Shown here in pieces: positions 50,105-58,487 of a stretch of DNA of 64,000 nt. The notes beneath the pieces were generated by a model. It was not told the DNA's origin, made no database searches, and saw only the letters and a list, made by a program, of their open reading frames with translations. Source of the stretch: an uncultured Eubacteriales bacterium (GTDB taxonomy: Bacteria > Bacillota > Clostridia > Oscillospirales > Oscillospiraceae). Made by a program: the position numbers and the translations under genes. How positions within the stretch are numbered: position 1 is the stretch's first letter; the number at the start of each line of letters is the position of its first letter. The stretch covers positions 5,313 through 69,312 of the forward strand of contig URDG01000009.1 of NCBI GenBank assembly GCA_900546515.1, given 5' to 3'.

Positions 50105-50926
50105 ATGCTTGACCTTCCGCCGATACTTGCGGGTCCGCCGGCGCAGCAGATAGCGGCGCTGCGCGCCTATCTTGTGCGTATGGCGGGTCAGCTCAATTCC
50201 GCCGCCGAGGCACCGGCGGCGCAGAGCACGGCGTCCGTGCAGGTGACGAAGGACGGACGGCGCGTATATAAGACAGGCGGAGATGCCGCGCAGGAGATAG
50301 CGGCCATACGCAAAAACGCCGCCGGACTGCGCCAGCTTATCATAAAAACCGCCGACGGGCTGAGCGGAGACATAGAGGCGAGCGGCGAGGAGCAGAAGCG
50401 CTATGCCGACGAGCAGATCAACGCGCTTGGCGGGAAATATCTCGCCCGCTCGGAGTTCGGCACATTTACGGAAAACATAGAAAGCCAGATCGCAAATACC
50501 GCACGCGGCGTCGTCGAGAGCTACGGCTATGATGCGCGCATAGAGTCGAACCAGAGCGGGCTGTCCCTGCTGCAGGCCTACGTCACGGACATCGATGGCG
50601 AGATACGCCGGGGACTTGTCACGGACCCGGACACGGGCGACACCGTGACGGGCATTGCAATATCGCAGAATCTACAGTTCACGGGAGAGGTGAGCCGCGG
50701 CGACGACGGCTTCAGCTACTATGAGCTGGCCTCGGGACAGACTTTCGGACTGTACACTTCGACAGGCTGGCAGTTCTGGATAGACGGATACAAGCGCGGC
50801 TGGTACAACTCCGTTGACGGCATGCTGCACATTGCAAACGTCGCCGTCGAGAGCGCGCTGCAGCTCGGCGGAGGCTGGAGGCTGATCGACGACGGAGGCC
50901 TCGGCATCAAATATACGGGAGGATGA
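50105..50926 (+). CDS. phage tail/fibre-attachment protein with coiled coil
   Basis: A 273-residue protein from ATG 50105. N-terminal LDLPPILAGPPAQQIAALRAYLVRMAGQLNSA is a segment seen at the start of clostridial phage tail proteins; a long helical coiled coil (about 60-165) follows, and the C-terminus (FTGEVSRGDDGFSYYELASGQTFGLYT, WRLIDDGGLGIKYTGG) is beta-rich. This layout fits a fibre base or spike attachment protein. Its C-terminal gene end nearly touches the next fibre gene. Confidence 0.6.
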   Translation: MLDLPPILAGPPAQQIAALRAYLVRMAGQLNSAAEAPAAQSTASVQVTKDGRRVYKTGGDAAQEIAAIRKNAAGLRQLIIKTADGLSGDIEASGEEQKRYADEQINALGGKYLARSEFGTFTENIESQIANTARGVVESYGYDARIESNQSGLSLLQAYVTDIDGEIRRGLVTDPDTGDTVTGIAISQNLQFTGEVSRGDDGFSYYELASGQTFGLYTSTGWQFWIDGYKRGWYNSVDGMLHIANVAVESALQLGGGWRLIDDGGLGIKYTGG

Positions 50927-50929
50927 GCC

Positions 50930-52528
50930 ATGGGCGTCAATTTCTTTCAGAACGGCGTGAGCCTCGGCTCCGGCGCGGGCTGGGGCGGCTATACAGGGAG
51001 CAACAACTATGTCGTGCGCTATGATCTTACGACCGGATCTGCCGGGGCCTCGGCGGTATCGGTAGCGCTGTCGGGAATATATTACGGCAGCAATGCGGGG
51101 ACGCAGAGCTTCGGCTTCAAAATAAGCACGAGCGCGGCGGCCTTTGCAAACGCCAGAAACATTGCGCCGGATTCAACGCCCGGCCGCATGAGCTATACGG
51201 GAGCGAACGGCTATTGCTGCACGCTGACGGCAGATGGACTCAATCTGAGCCCGAACACGGTGTATTACATCTTCGTCTACGTGACAACGGCAGGGGCGGA
51301 GTATTACAGCGGATGGAACTGTACGGCGCCTCTGATAACGCTCTCGGGCAGCTACAGAAGGCCAAGGAGCACGATAAGCTCGCTGTCGCCGCAGGTGAAT
51401 ACGGGCGGGGCCGTATCGCTCATAATGAACCGCGCGGGAGACTGCTGGCATAAGGCGAGCTTCATATACGGCGGCAAGACTCTGGCCGTGTCGGAGGCAT
51501 TTGCCGCGTCGCTGTCATACACCTGCCCGAGAGCGTGGATGGAAAATGACACAACGGCGCTGAGCCTGCCGGTCACGGTGTCTGTGCAGAGCTATGCGGA
51601 CGCATCGTGCACGGATGCCGCCGGAGAGCCGGATACTGCGGGCTTCATTCTCACGGCGGATGCCGGGATGCGCCCCGTGCTGGACGAGGGCGCGGTGCTC
51701 GCGCAGGTGCTCAACACCGGCGCCGCCTCCGGCTTCACCGAATTTATCGCCGGCGTGAGCCGGGCGCGGGTGAGCTTTGATATGAGTAAAATAAGCCTTG
51801 CGGCCTGCGCCGGAGCCACGGTCAACGGATATACGCTCCGGTATAAGGGGCGCACGGTCACCGGGCAGTCAAGTCCTGTCGACACGGGTGTGCTGCCCGC
51901 CGACTGCACTCTCACGTGCGCTGTGACCGACAGCCGGGGGCGCGAGGGCAGCGTCAGCGCAGCCGTGACGATGCTGCCGTATGTTCCGCCGTCATTGAGC
52001 GGGATAACGGCGGTGAGATGCACTGCCGCGGGTGTGTCGGATGAGAGCGGAGAATACTACAGGCTGAAAGCGGTGCTGAACTTTACTCCGCTAAATTCAA
52101 AAAACAGCGCCTCAGTCAGCGTCAGCATACGGCCAACGGGAGGTGAGTGGAGCGCGGACACGGAGCTCACAGGCTTTGAGAGCGGAGTATGGTCGAATGA
52201 GTGGGCTGCGCCTGCGGTGCTCGGCGGCGGCCTGACCGGAGACAGCTATACACTGCGCCTCACGGTCTCCGACGCTGTCGGGAGCCGCAGCGAGTACACG
52301 CTGCGCTTCTATCACCAACAGTGGGCAATGAAATTCAACGCCGACGGCACGGCGCTCGGCTTCGGAATGGCGCCGACTGCCTCGAACGCGGTGCAGATGC
52401 CGGATGCATGGCGGCTCTATGCGGGGATGCTGGTGCTGTCCGAAAATTCCTATGGCACCGCGCTGCCCGGCGAGGCGGTGAGCGAGCCTGTGGAGGGCCA
52501 GCTATATTTCTATCTGACGGACGCGTGA
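50930..52528 (+). CDS. phage tail fibre protein (DUF859-like)
   Basis: A 532-residue protein of several Ig/fibronectin-like beta domains: a jelly-roll-like N-terminal part (YVVRYDLTTGSAGASAVSVALSGIYYGS), central Ig-like repeats with RPTGGEWSADTELTG, and a C-terminal WAMKFNADGTALGFGMAP block typical of DUF859 siphovirus minor structural proteins. Five to six cysteines are scattered. It would contribute to host recognition. Confidence 0.7.
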   Translation: MGVNFFQNGVSLGSGAGWGGYTGSNNYVVRYDLTTGSAGASAVSVALSGIYYGSNAGTQSFGFKISTSAAAFANARNIAPDSTPGRMSYTGANGYCCTLTADGLNLSPNTVYYIFVYVTTAGAEYYSGWNCTAPLITLSGSYRRPRSTISSLSPQVNTGGAVSLIMNRAGDCWHKASFIYGGKTLAVSEAFAASLSYTCPRAWMENDTTALSLPVTVSVQSYADASCTDAAGEPDTAGFILTADAGMRPVLDEGAVLAQVLNTGAASGFTEFIAGVSRARVSFDMSKISLAACAGATVNGYTLRYKGRTVTGQSSPVDTGVLPADCTLTCAVTDSRGREGSVSAAVTMLPYVPPSLSGITAVRCTAAGVSDESGEYYRLKAVLNFTPLNSKNSASVSVSIRPTGGEWSADTELTGFESGVWSNEWAAPAVLGGGLTGDSYTLRLTVSDAVGSRSEYTLRFYHQQWAMKFNADGTALGFGMAPTASNAVQMPDAWRLYAGMLVLSENSYGTALPGEAVSEPVEGQLYFYLTDA

Positions 52529-52539
52529 GGTGAGAGACT

Positions 52540-55140
52540 ATGGGATACTTCGGCAGAATACAGAAATGCGCACGGTATTACGACTCCGATGCGGGAGAAT
52601 ACAGGTGGGGCGCGTGGAAGTACACGGGCAGCGCCGCGGCAGGCGCGGACTATGTGTCAAACGACGGCCTTGCGGTCGTATACCGTGTGCAGGTGAATTA
52701 CGGCAGCGGAGACACGGGAATAGACGCCTTTGCCGTCTCCACAAACTTTGTCAACCCCAATTCCTCCGGCAACCCGTCGGAAGCGTACTGCTATCTCTAT
52801 ACCTTTGACCCGACGGACGGCGGCAGCGCGGAGACCGCCGCCGCGCCCCTCGGCAGCGAGGCGTTTGCGGGGCCGGTCTCGTTTGAGGCGAGCAACGTGG
52901 GCAATTATCTGAGCTTCAGCTTCCCGGCGCTCACGGGAAAGCCCGCAATGCTGTACTTCTGGTTCAGCTCCTCCGTGACATATACAGGCTACGGCAGCAA
53001 CCAGATATATCACTATGCGACCGGCAACTGGAACAAGACGTGGCAGACCGGCACGAAAACACCGGCGCTGACCGGCGGCTTTTCGGATACGGGCGGCAGC
53101 GGCGGAGAGACGGGGAGCGGGTATATGCTCATTGCATCGGGCTCATATTCCGGCGTATATGCGCAGCAGAGCTTCGACATGACCCGCCGGGAGCGCACCG
53201 CGAGCTATACGGCGGTGAGCTTTTCCGGCGGAGGCAGCGTGAGCTTCACCGCCGCGAGAAAAACCGGGGAGGACAGCGGCCTGCGCATGGACGGCTATCT
53301 CACGGCCGGAACGGGCTTTGACACGGTGAACGGGATGCCGGCCGGAACGGTGCTTGCCAGATCGGAGGGCGGGGCAAGCTTTGGCTTTGACTTTCGGGCA
53401 GAGCCGGGCGTGACCTATTATTTGTGGACGGTTATACACAGCGCGGGTTATATCGAGAGCGAGATTACCGTTTCTATCACGCCGACGAGCTGGTGCTACA
53501 CCGCTGTGGACAAGGGTGCGAGCCTGAATATTGCGCAGAGCAGCCGCTCCTTTTCCATGAGCATGGGGACATATCAGGTGGGGCGCATGAAGCTGAGCTT
53601 TGCGTACTCGGCGCAGGCGGATATAACCGTGAGCAGCGCAGACAGCGGAGGACTGTCGAGACTGTGGTTTTCTGACAGCCCTAACATCGACAGCGCTACG
53701 GGGCGCCCGATGAACGTGGATCAGGAATTCAGCGCCGACGGCTCGCAGAGTCTTATAAAGCTGGAAAAGGGAAAGATCTATTACGTCTTTGCGCTGTTCA
53801 GTGCGGGAACGGCCACCGGAACGGTGTCCTTCAGCATAGTCCCGCCGAGCGTGGTCTGGACGGTGGGAGACAGCGCGGAATACATGCTCATAGACAGCGC
53901 GGTCTCGCGCGAAGTTTCGCTTGGAGAGGCAAAATACAGCGTGCTCAAGCTCAGCTTTGCCCATCCCGGCACAGCGCAGTTTTATACAAGCGGGTCCGTC
54001 ATCGACGATTATCAATGCATCAGAGCTTACCTGAGCACCCATGACAGCCTTGATAACCACTATGGCACGATGGACGGATATATAGCTGCAGCGGCCGGAG
54101 GCACGGAGCCATATGAATCTCCCGACTACAGCATCTCATGTTCCGTTGAGGCGGGCAGGACGTATTATCTTATCACCAGAAACTGGGCTTCATCCGCGCC
54201 GCGTACGACGGCGTTCAGCACGGTCATCCACATCGTCCCGCCCGGCGCGCCGTCCGGCGGCTATACGCTCATAGAGACGGCGGAGGACGCCGGGATCACC
54301 GGCAGCAGGCAGTATAAAACGGAGTTCAGCCGCTACAGCATAAGCCGGAGAAAGCTGAGCTTCCGGTACAGGGGCGAAGCGAAATTCTCGGCGGCAGCGT
54401 CAGAGGATTCAGCCGGGATACCCCAGCTGCGCGGCTATATCAGCGACAGCGCGGAGATAGATCTTGATACCGGAGTGCCCGAGGGGACCATACTTGCGCA
54501 GAGCGGCGCGGAAGGCGAAAGCTTCAGCCTGACATATGCGGTGGAAGACCGGAACGATTATTATCTGTGGGTCGTCGCGTCGGAGATATACTGCGGCGGC
54601 ACGGGCAGGGCCGGTGTGAGCGTCACATGCCCGGCAGAGCGGCGTTTTGCCATAACCGAGCGCGCGGAGTATTACGGCATCACGGAGGAGACCGTGCACT
54701 CCGCATCACCCGGAGAAAGCGGCGTGTGCCTTCTGGAGCTGAGCTTTGCGGCGAGCGGACTTGTATATTTCAGCACCTCCGACACGGCGGGGAACATGGA
54801 TTGCCTGCGCGGCTGGCTTGGCCTTGCGCCGTATCTCGACGGCGCCTCCGGCATGCCGTGCTCTGATGTGCTGGCAGAGGCCAGCGGCGGAAAAGAGAAC
54901 AGAGATTATTCTTTTTCGCTGCCGGTCGAGGCCGGGACGACATACTATCTTTTCAGCCGGGACGACTGGCTATACGGCAGCCCCGGCTTTGACATACATA
55001 TAAAACCGGTGCCGGGCGTTATGCGCATAGCGGCCGGAGGAGAGGAAAAAGGCGCGGTGCCGTACATATATCGTCAGGGGGCGTGGCATGCCGCAGTGCC
55101 GATGTGCCGGACCGGCGGCGCATGGCGTACCGGAGGATGA
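52540..55140 (+). CDS. large phage receptor-binding protein with five tandem domains
   Basis: An 866-residue protein. After a distinct N-terminal region (1-195) come five tandem units of about 120-130 residues (roughly 196-316, 317-436, 437-568, 569-700, 701-825). Each runs through a helix-like start, a KLSF/SF.G strand, a Tyr-rich turn with a D..GMP or TG.P element, and a YYLW/YYLF strand, like PPC-type beta domains. The last 40 residues (VPYIYRQGAWHAAVP..GGAW) are a short repeat common at tail-fibre C-termini. Repeats differ strongly in sequence. Probable adhesin on the virion. Confidence 0.68.
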   Translation: MGYFGRIQKCARYYDSDAGEYRWGAWKYTGSAAAGADYVSNDGLAVVYRVQVNYGSGDTGIDAFAVSTNFVNPNSSGNPSEAYCYLYTFDPTDGGSAETAAAPLGSEAFAGPVSFEASNVGNYLSFSFPALTGKPAMLYFWFSSSVTYTGYGSNQIYHYATGNWNKTWQTGTKTPALTGGFSDTGGSGGETGSGYMLIASGSYSGVYAQQSFDMTRRERTASYTAVSFSGGGSVSFTAARKTGEDSGLRMDGYLTAGTGFDTVNGMPAGTVLARSEGGASFGFDFRAEPGVTYYLWTVIHSAGYIESEITVSITPTSWCYTAVDKGASLNIAQSSRSFSMSMGTYQVGRMKLSFAYSAQADITVSSADSGGLSRLWFSDSPNIDSATGRPMNVDQEFSADGSQSLIKLEKGKIYYVFALFSAGTATGTVSFSIVPPSVVWTVGDSAEYMLIDSAVSREVSLGEAKYSVLKLSFAHPGTAQFYTSGSVIDDYQCIRAYLSTHDSLDNHYGTMDGYIAAAAGGTEPYESPDYSISCSVEAGRTYYLITRNWASSAPRTTAFSTVIHIVPPGAPSGGYTLIETAEDAGITGSRQYKTEFSRYSISRRKLSFRYRGEAKFSAAASEDSAGIPQLRGYISDSAEIDLDTGVPEGTILAQSGAEGESFSLTYAVEDRNDYYLWVVASEIYCGGTGRAGVSVTCPAERRFAITERAEYYGITEETVHSASPGESGVCLLELSFAASGLVYFSTSDTAGNMDCLRGWLGLAPYLDGASGMPCSDVLAEASGGKENRDYSFSLPVEAGTTYYLFSRDDWLYGSPGFDIHIKPVPGVMRIAAGGEEKGAVPYIYRQGAWHAAVPMCRTGGAWRTGG

Positions 55141-55186
55141 GACAGCGCAAAAAAACTGCGCGAATAACAACACGGGAGGAAAAGCA

Positions 55187-56131
55187 TTGACAGACGAAGA
55201 AAAAAGACTCAGAGGCGGGAACCATGACAGCCGCAGCGGCATACGGAACGCGGAAGGGAAAAAGCCGGAGTACGCCGGGAGCTATGACCGCGAGCTCAGA
55301 GAGACATACGACGCGATAAGCTCCAGACCGGCGTTCAGGTATGATCCCGATAAAGACGGGCTCTATCAGCGGTATAAGGACGATTACACGCGCCGCGGCC
55401 GCCTCGCCATGAGAGATACCGTGGGGCAGGCCTCGGCGCTGACCGGCGGCTATGGCTCAAGCTATGCCGAAAGCGCGGGACAGCAGCAGTATGACGCTTA
55501 TCTTCAGCAGCTCGGAGACATTGTGCCGGAGCTCTACAGCCTTGCCTACAGCAGGTATCAGGATGAGGGAGATGCCCTGCGCGGACGCTATGACATGCTC
55601 AGCGAGCTCAGGGACAGAGAGTACAGGGAGTATTCCGACGCGCTCGACAGCTACAACGAGGAACGCAAATTCGAATACCAGCGTGAGCAGGATGAACGGG
55701 AACAGGCGGAGAGCGAACGCGAACGCAGCTATCAGCGCAGCCAGAGCGAGGCGGCGGCGCGGGCAAAATACGGCGATTTTTCAGGCTATGCCGCGCTCTA
55801 CGGTGATGAGACGGCAAAACAGATGAAAAACTACTGGATCGCTTTAAATCCTGCGGCGGCCTACGGCATGGGACTTATCAGCGCAGAGCAGTACTATACC
55901 CTGACCGGCGGCGCGGCTTCAAAGAGCGCGGCGGGGAGCGGCGGCTCATCGCGGTCGTATTACCCGAATACCGCGCCAGACGGGAGAGACGCAAAGGTGG
56001 TGCAGCGGGAGCTGAGGAACAAGGGCTACAACATCGCCGTGGACGGAGCATGGGGGCCTAAGAGTCAGAAAGCCTGGGAAAAGGCCATGGGCAAGACAGG
56101 CGGCAGCTCCGGCGGCTATACGCTGATCTGA
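55187..56131 (+). CDS. phage internal/ejection-type protein with peptidoglycan-binding end
   Basis: A 314-residue protein starting at TTG 55187, seven bases after GGGAGG; an upstream reading would overlap the fibre gene. It is helical and rich in Gln, Glu, Arg and Tyr (GLYQRYKDDYTRRGRLAMRDTVGQASALTGGYGSSYAESAGQQQYDAYLQQL), then a long coiled coil (about 165-205). The C-terminus DAKVVQRELRNKGYNIAVDGAWGPKSQKAWEKAMG is a peptidoglycan-binding-1 type unit. Relatives in clostridial phages are unnamed. Delivery through the wall at DNA entry is a plausible role. Confidence 0.62.
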   Translation: MTDEEKRLRGGNHDSRSGIRNAEGKKPEYAGSYDRELRETYDAISSRPAFRYDPDKDGLYQRYKDDYTRRGRLAMRDTVGQASALTGGYGSSYAESAGQQQYDAYLQQLGDIVPELYSLAYSRYQDEGDALRGRYDMLSELRDREYREYSDALDSYNEERKFEYQREQDEREQAESERERSYQRSQSEAAARAKYGDFSGYAALYGDETAKQMKNYWIALNPAAAYGMGLISAEQYYTLTGGAASKSAAGSGGSSRSYYPNTAPDGRDAKVVQRELRNKGYNIAVDGAWGPKSQKAWEKAMGKTGGSSGGYTLI

Positions 56132-56149
56132 AGCGGCGGAGACTGAGCC

Positions 56150-57058
56150 ATGAAAAAATGCACATATTATATTGACCTTGATATAGAGAGGAGCATATCG
56201 CAGGGCTGCATATCACTGCGCCGCGGCGAGAGCGGACGGCAGATCACGGCACAGCTTACCCGCAGAGGAGAGCCGTATGTGCCGGCAGACGGCAGCTATG
56301 CCGTGCTTTTGGCGGAAAAGCCGGACGGCACGCAGATATTCGGCGGCTGTTTTCTGGACGGAGGGCGCATAAACTTCGCGGTCACAGCGCAGATGACGGC
56401 CGCAGCCGGCGCCGTGCGCTGCGAGATACGCATTTACGGCGAAGGCGGAGAGCTGCTGATAACGCCGTGGTTCACGGTACACGTATTTGAGACGGCGGCG
56501 GATGAGAGCGGCATTGTATCGCTGTCGGAGGCGACGGCGCTTACGGAACTCATATGCGACGCAAGGGCGGCTATAGAGCGCTGCGAAAGGGCCGGCTTTG
56601 ACGAGATCACAGCCACGGTCGACACGGGCACGGGCACGCCCGCCGTAGAGGCCGGCATGAGCGAAAGCGGCGGCAAGCGCTGCGCCGTATTTGCTTTTTC
56701 AAATCTGAAAGGGGCGGACGGCAGCGATGCCTCGGTGACCGCCGCAAGCATAAAGAGCGCGCTGGGGTATACTCCGGGGGACAGTGCGGATATAACGGAA
56801 CTCACGGAACAGAGCCATGGACACGGCAATAAGGCCGTGCTGGACAAGATCACAGGGATACTCACAGCCGGAAACGTCGACTCGCCGGGAAATACGCTTG
56901 ATCTCGTGACTTATCAGGCGTTTATGGCGAAGCTCAACGAGGCGGCGCAGCAGATAATGGAGATGCTGCAGGCCTATTCGAAGCCGCTGAACATCACAGT
57001 CGGCGGTACGACATATACATACAACGGCACGCAGGAAGTGTCGGTGACGGTATCATAA
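56150..57058 (+). CDS. BppU-like baseplate/tail protein
   Basis: A 302-residue protein. The N-terminal 130 residues fit the BppU_N domain of lactococcal-type baseplate upper proteins: YYIDLDIERS, GESGRQITAQLTRRGEPYVPADGSYAVLLAEKPDGT, then AVRCEIRIYGEGGELLITPWFTVHV. A middle helical region and a glycine-rich collagen-like start (KGADGSDAS) lead to a C-terminal beta-hairpin VGGTTYTYNGTQEVSVTVS. It would link fibres to the tail tip. Confidence 0.75.
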   Translation: MKKCTYYIDLDIERSISQGCISLRRGESGRQITAQLTRRGEPYVPADGSYAVLLAEKPDGTQIFGGCFLDGGRINFAVTAQMTAAAGAVRCEIRIYGEGGELLITPWFTVHVFETAADESGIVSLSEATALTELICDARAAIERCERAGFDEITATVDTGTGTPAVEAGMSESGGKRCAVFAFSNLKGADGSDASVTAASIKSALGYTPGDSADITELTEQSHGHGNKAVLDKITGILTAGNVDSPGNTLDLVTYQAFMAKLNEAAQQIMEMLQAYSKPLNITVGGTTYTYNGTQEVSVTVS

Positions 57059-57076
57059 ACGCGGAGATGAGTGAAG

Positions 57077-57814
57077 ATGAGTATAAAAAGCATATATGAG
57101 CGTCTGACGGGAGCGGGAATGAGCGCTGCGGGTGCCTGCGGCCTTATGGGAAATATGCAGGCCGAGAGCGGGATGAAGAGCAGCATTGTCCAGCGCGGCA
57201 TGACAGAATTCAGCGATGCGGAATATACGCGGCGCGCCGACTGCGGAGAGCTTGATTTCGCACATGACGGCGTTGGCTACGGCCTTGTCCAGTGGACATT
57301 CGGCCCGAGAAAAGAGAAGCTGCTCGGCTTTGCGCGCGCAGCGGGCGTAAGCGTCGGCGATGAGGACATGCAGGTGAAATTCTGCATAAGCGAGCTGCGC
57401 ACGGATTTTCCAGGCCTGTGGAGCTTCCTCTGCACGGCGGAGAGCGTATACGGCGCGGCGGCGAGAGTCTGCACGGAGTATGAGCGTCCTGCCGTGAACA
57501 ATATTGCCGCGCGTGCCGCTCATGCGCAGAAATATTACGATCTTCTGGGCGGAGCGCGCCGCGCTGCGGAGGATGGAGCGGAAAAGCCGGAGTACTGGCC
57601 GCCGAGAATGCTCTGCGAGGGGATGAGCGGCGCGGATGTCTTGGCGGCGCAGGCGCTGCTGCTTGCAAGAGGGCGTGTTGGAGAGACGGACGCGTTTTTC
57701 TCAGATAGTATGAGCGAGGCCGTAGCCGGGTTCCAGCGCAGCTGCGGCCTTGCCGCGGACGGAGTGATAGGCCCGCTGACATGGGCGGCCCTGCTGGCGA
57801 GGGACCGCACATGA
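57077..57814 (+). CDS. phage tail lysozyme with peptidoglycan-binding domain
   Basis: A 245-residue (or 247) endolysin. The N-terminal domain is of the phage tail lysozyme type: IYERLTGAGMSAAGACGLMGNMQAESG (with the catalytic Glu), DGVGYGLVQWTFGPRKEKLLGFA (with the YGLxQW motif). The C-terminal part from about 175 is a peptidoglycan-binding-1 domain (MSGADVLAAQALLLARGRVGETD...GLAADGVIGPLTWAALL). I take ATG 57077 over GTG 57071 because GGAG lies ten bases before it and only four before the GTG. It degrades the wall at lysis, or at entry. Confidence 0.85.
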   Translation: MSIKSIYERLTGAGMSAAGACGLMGNMQAESGMKSSIVQRGMTEFSDAEYTRRADCGELDFAHDGVGYGLVQWTFGPRKEKLLGFARAAGVSVGDEDMQVKFCISELRTDFPGLWSFLCTAESVYGAAARVCTEYERPAVNNIAARAAHAQKYYDLLGGARRAAEDGAEKPEYWPPRMLCEGMSGADVLAAQALLLARGRVGETDAFFSDSMSEAVAGFQRSCGLAADGVIGPLTWAALLARDRT

Positions 57815-58053
57815 GCGAGGCCGTGATCGTCGCCGTGCTGGGCTTTCTCGGAACGCTCACCGGCGCATATTTCGCAAACAAAAGATCCGGCGCGCTCATC
57901 GCTTACCGGCTGGAGGCGCTCGAAAAGAAAGTGGACAGGCACAATACGGTCATAGAGCGCACGTATGAGCTGGAACGAAGAGCCGATGTGGCCGCGGAGC
58001 AGATAAGATCCGTAAATCACAGGATCTCGGATCTGGAACACAATAAATCTTGA
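57811..58053 (+). CDS. small phage membrane protein with coiled coil, lysis region
   Basis: An 80-residue protein from ATG 57811, overlapping the lysozyme stop (ATGA). One N-terminal membrane helix (about 3-22) and a long amphipathic helix (RLEALEKKVDRHNTVIERTYELERRADVAAEQIRSVNHRISDLE). This is a common companion of phage holins in Clostridia; a holin accessory or XhlA-like role is inferred from place and shape, though XhlA has its helix at the other end. Confidence 0.7.
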   Translation: MSEAVIVAVLGFLGTLTGAYFANKRSGALIAYRLEALEKKVDRHNTVIERTYELERRADVAAEQIRSVNHRISDLEHNKS

Positions 58054-58070
58054 GATAGAGGAGAAATATA

Positions 58071-58259
58071 ATGGATTGGAAAAACATACTTGAAAGAGCG
58101 GCATGGACATTTCTTGAGGGCTTCCTCGTGGCGCTTCCCGCCGCGGCGCAGCTGGGCATGGACGCCGCCGCATGGAAGGCGGCGCTCGTGGGCGCGGCGA
58201 TGGCCGGGCTGAGCGCGCTTAAAACGTTCGCCCTTGAAATGCTGAGAGAAATGCACTGA
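58071..58259 (+). CDS. phage holin (r1t-like)
   Basis: A 62-residue protein with two hydrophobic segments (about 9-27 and 33-52) and a WKNILERAAWTFLEGFLVALP start like the r1t/PF16945 holins, ending in a charged LEMLREMH tail. It should form the membrane hole that lets the upstream lysozyme reach the wall. It is the last gene of the phage module. Confidence 0.8.
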   Translation: MDWKNILERAAWTFLEGFLVALPAAAQLGMDAAAWKAALVGAAMAGLSALKTFALEMLREMH

Positions 58260-58345
58260 GCGCACTGCCGGCAAAAGGCGCGAAAAAGCCGTTTATGAAG
58301 GACAGACCGCGCATTGTAAAAAATGTTAACGGATACCTCCGGCTA

Positions 58346-58384
58346 ATTCGCATGGCTTTAACAAAAAGCACTTTGTATGCGAAT
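58346..58384. promoter_or_regulatory. 8-bp inverted repeat upstream of cstA
   Basis: ATTCGCAT (58346-58353) and ATGCGAAT (58377-58384) are perfect arms 23 bases apart, about 100 bases before the cstA start. The interval 58260-58487 is AT-richer than its surroundings and must hold the cstA promoter, but no clear -35/-10 pair stands out. Confidence 0.35.
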
Positions 58385-58487
58385 GGAATTTTAACATATA
58401 TGAATAGTATGATAATGGCACCAACAGTGGTCGGGCCGGCCACAGAATGTAGCAAGCCAATTTTTTACAGAAAAGGGAGGTTTTACT

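Larger units (their letters stand above)
40421..58259. mobile_element. integrase-free short-tailed prophage or domesticated phage particle module
   Basis: About 17.8 kb with a leftward ImmA-type peptidase and XRE repressor, a divergent control region with three operators, and an unbroken rightward run of phage genes: small Cys-rich protein, terminase subunits, portal, Prp protease, scaffold, N4-gp56-type capsid, connector, tail hub-like, fibre, internal, BppU-like, lysozyme, two small membrane-associated proteins. No integrase, excisionase, recombinase, replication, antirepressor or tape-measure gene is seen, and I found no convincing att repeats. Base and codon use match the host genes on either side, implying long residence. 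The absence of a tape measure and the P22-type portal fit a podovirus-like particle. Confidence 0.88.

Noticed and set aside
40385..58487. Attachment-site direct repeats flanking the phage module.
   Set aside because: Comparing the two flanks by eye gave only matches of six bases or fewer, which are expected by chance.
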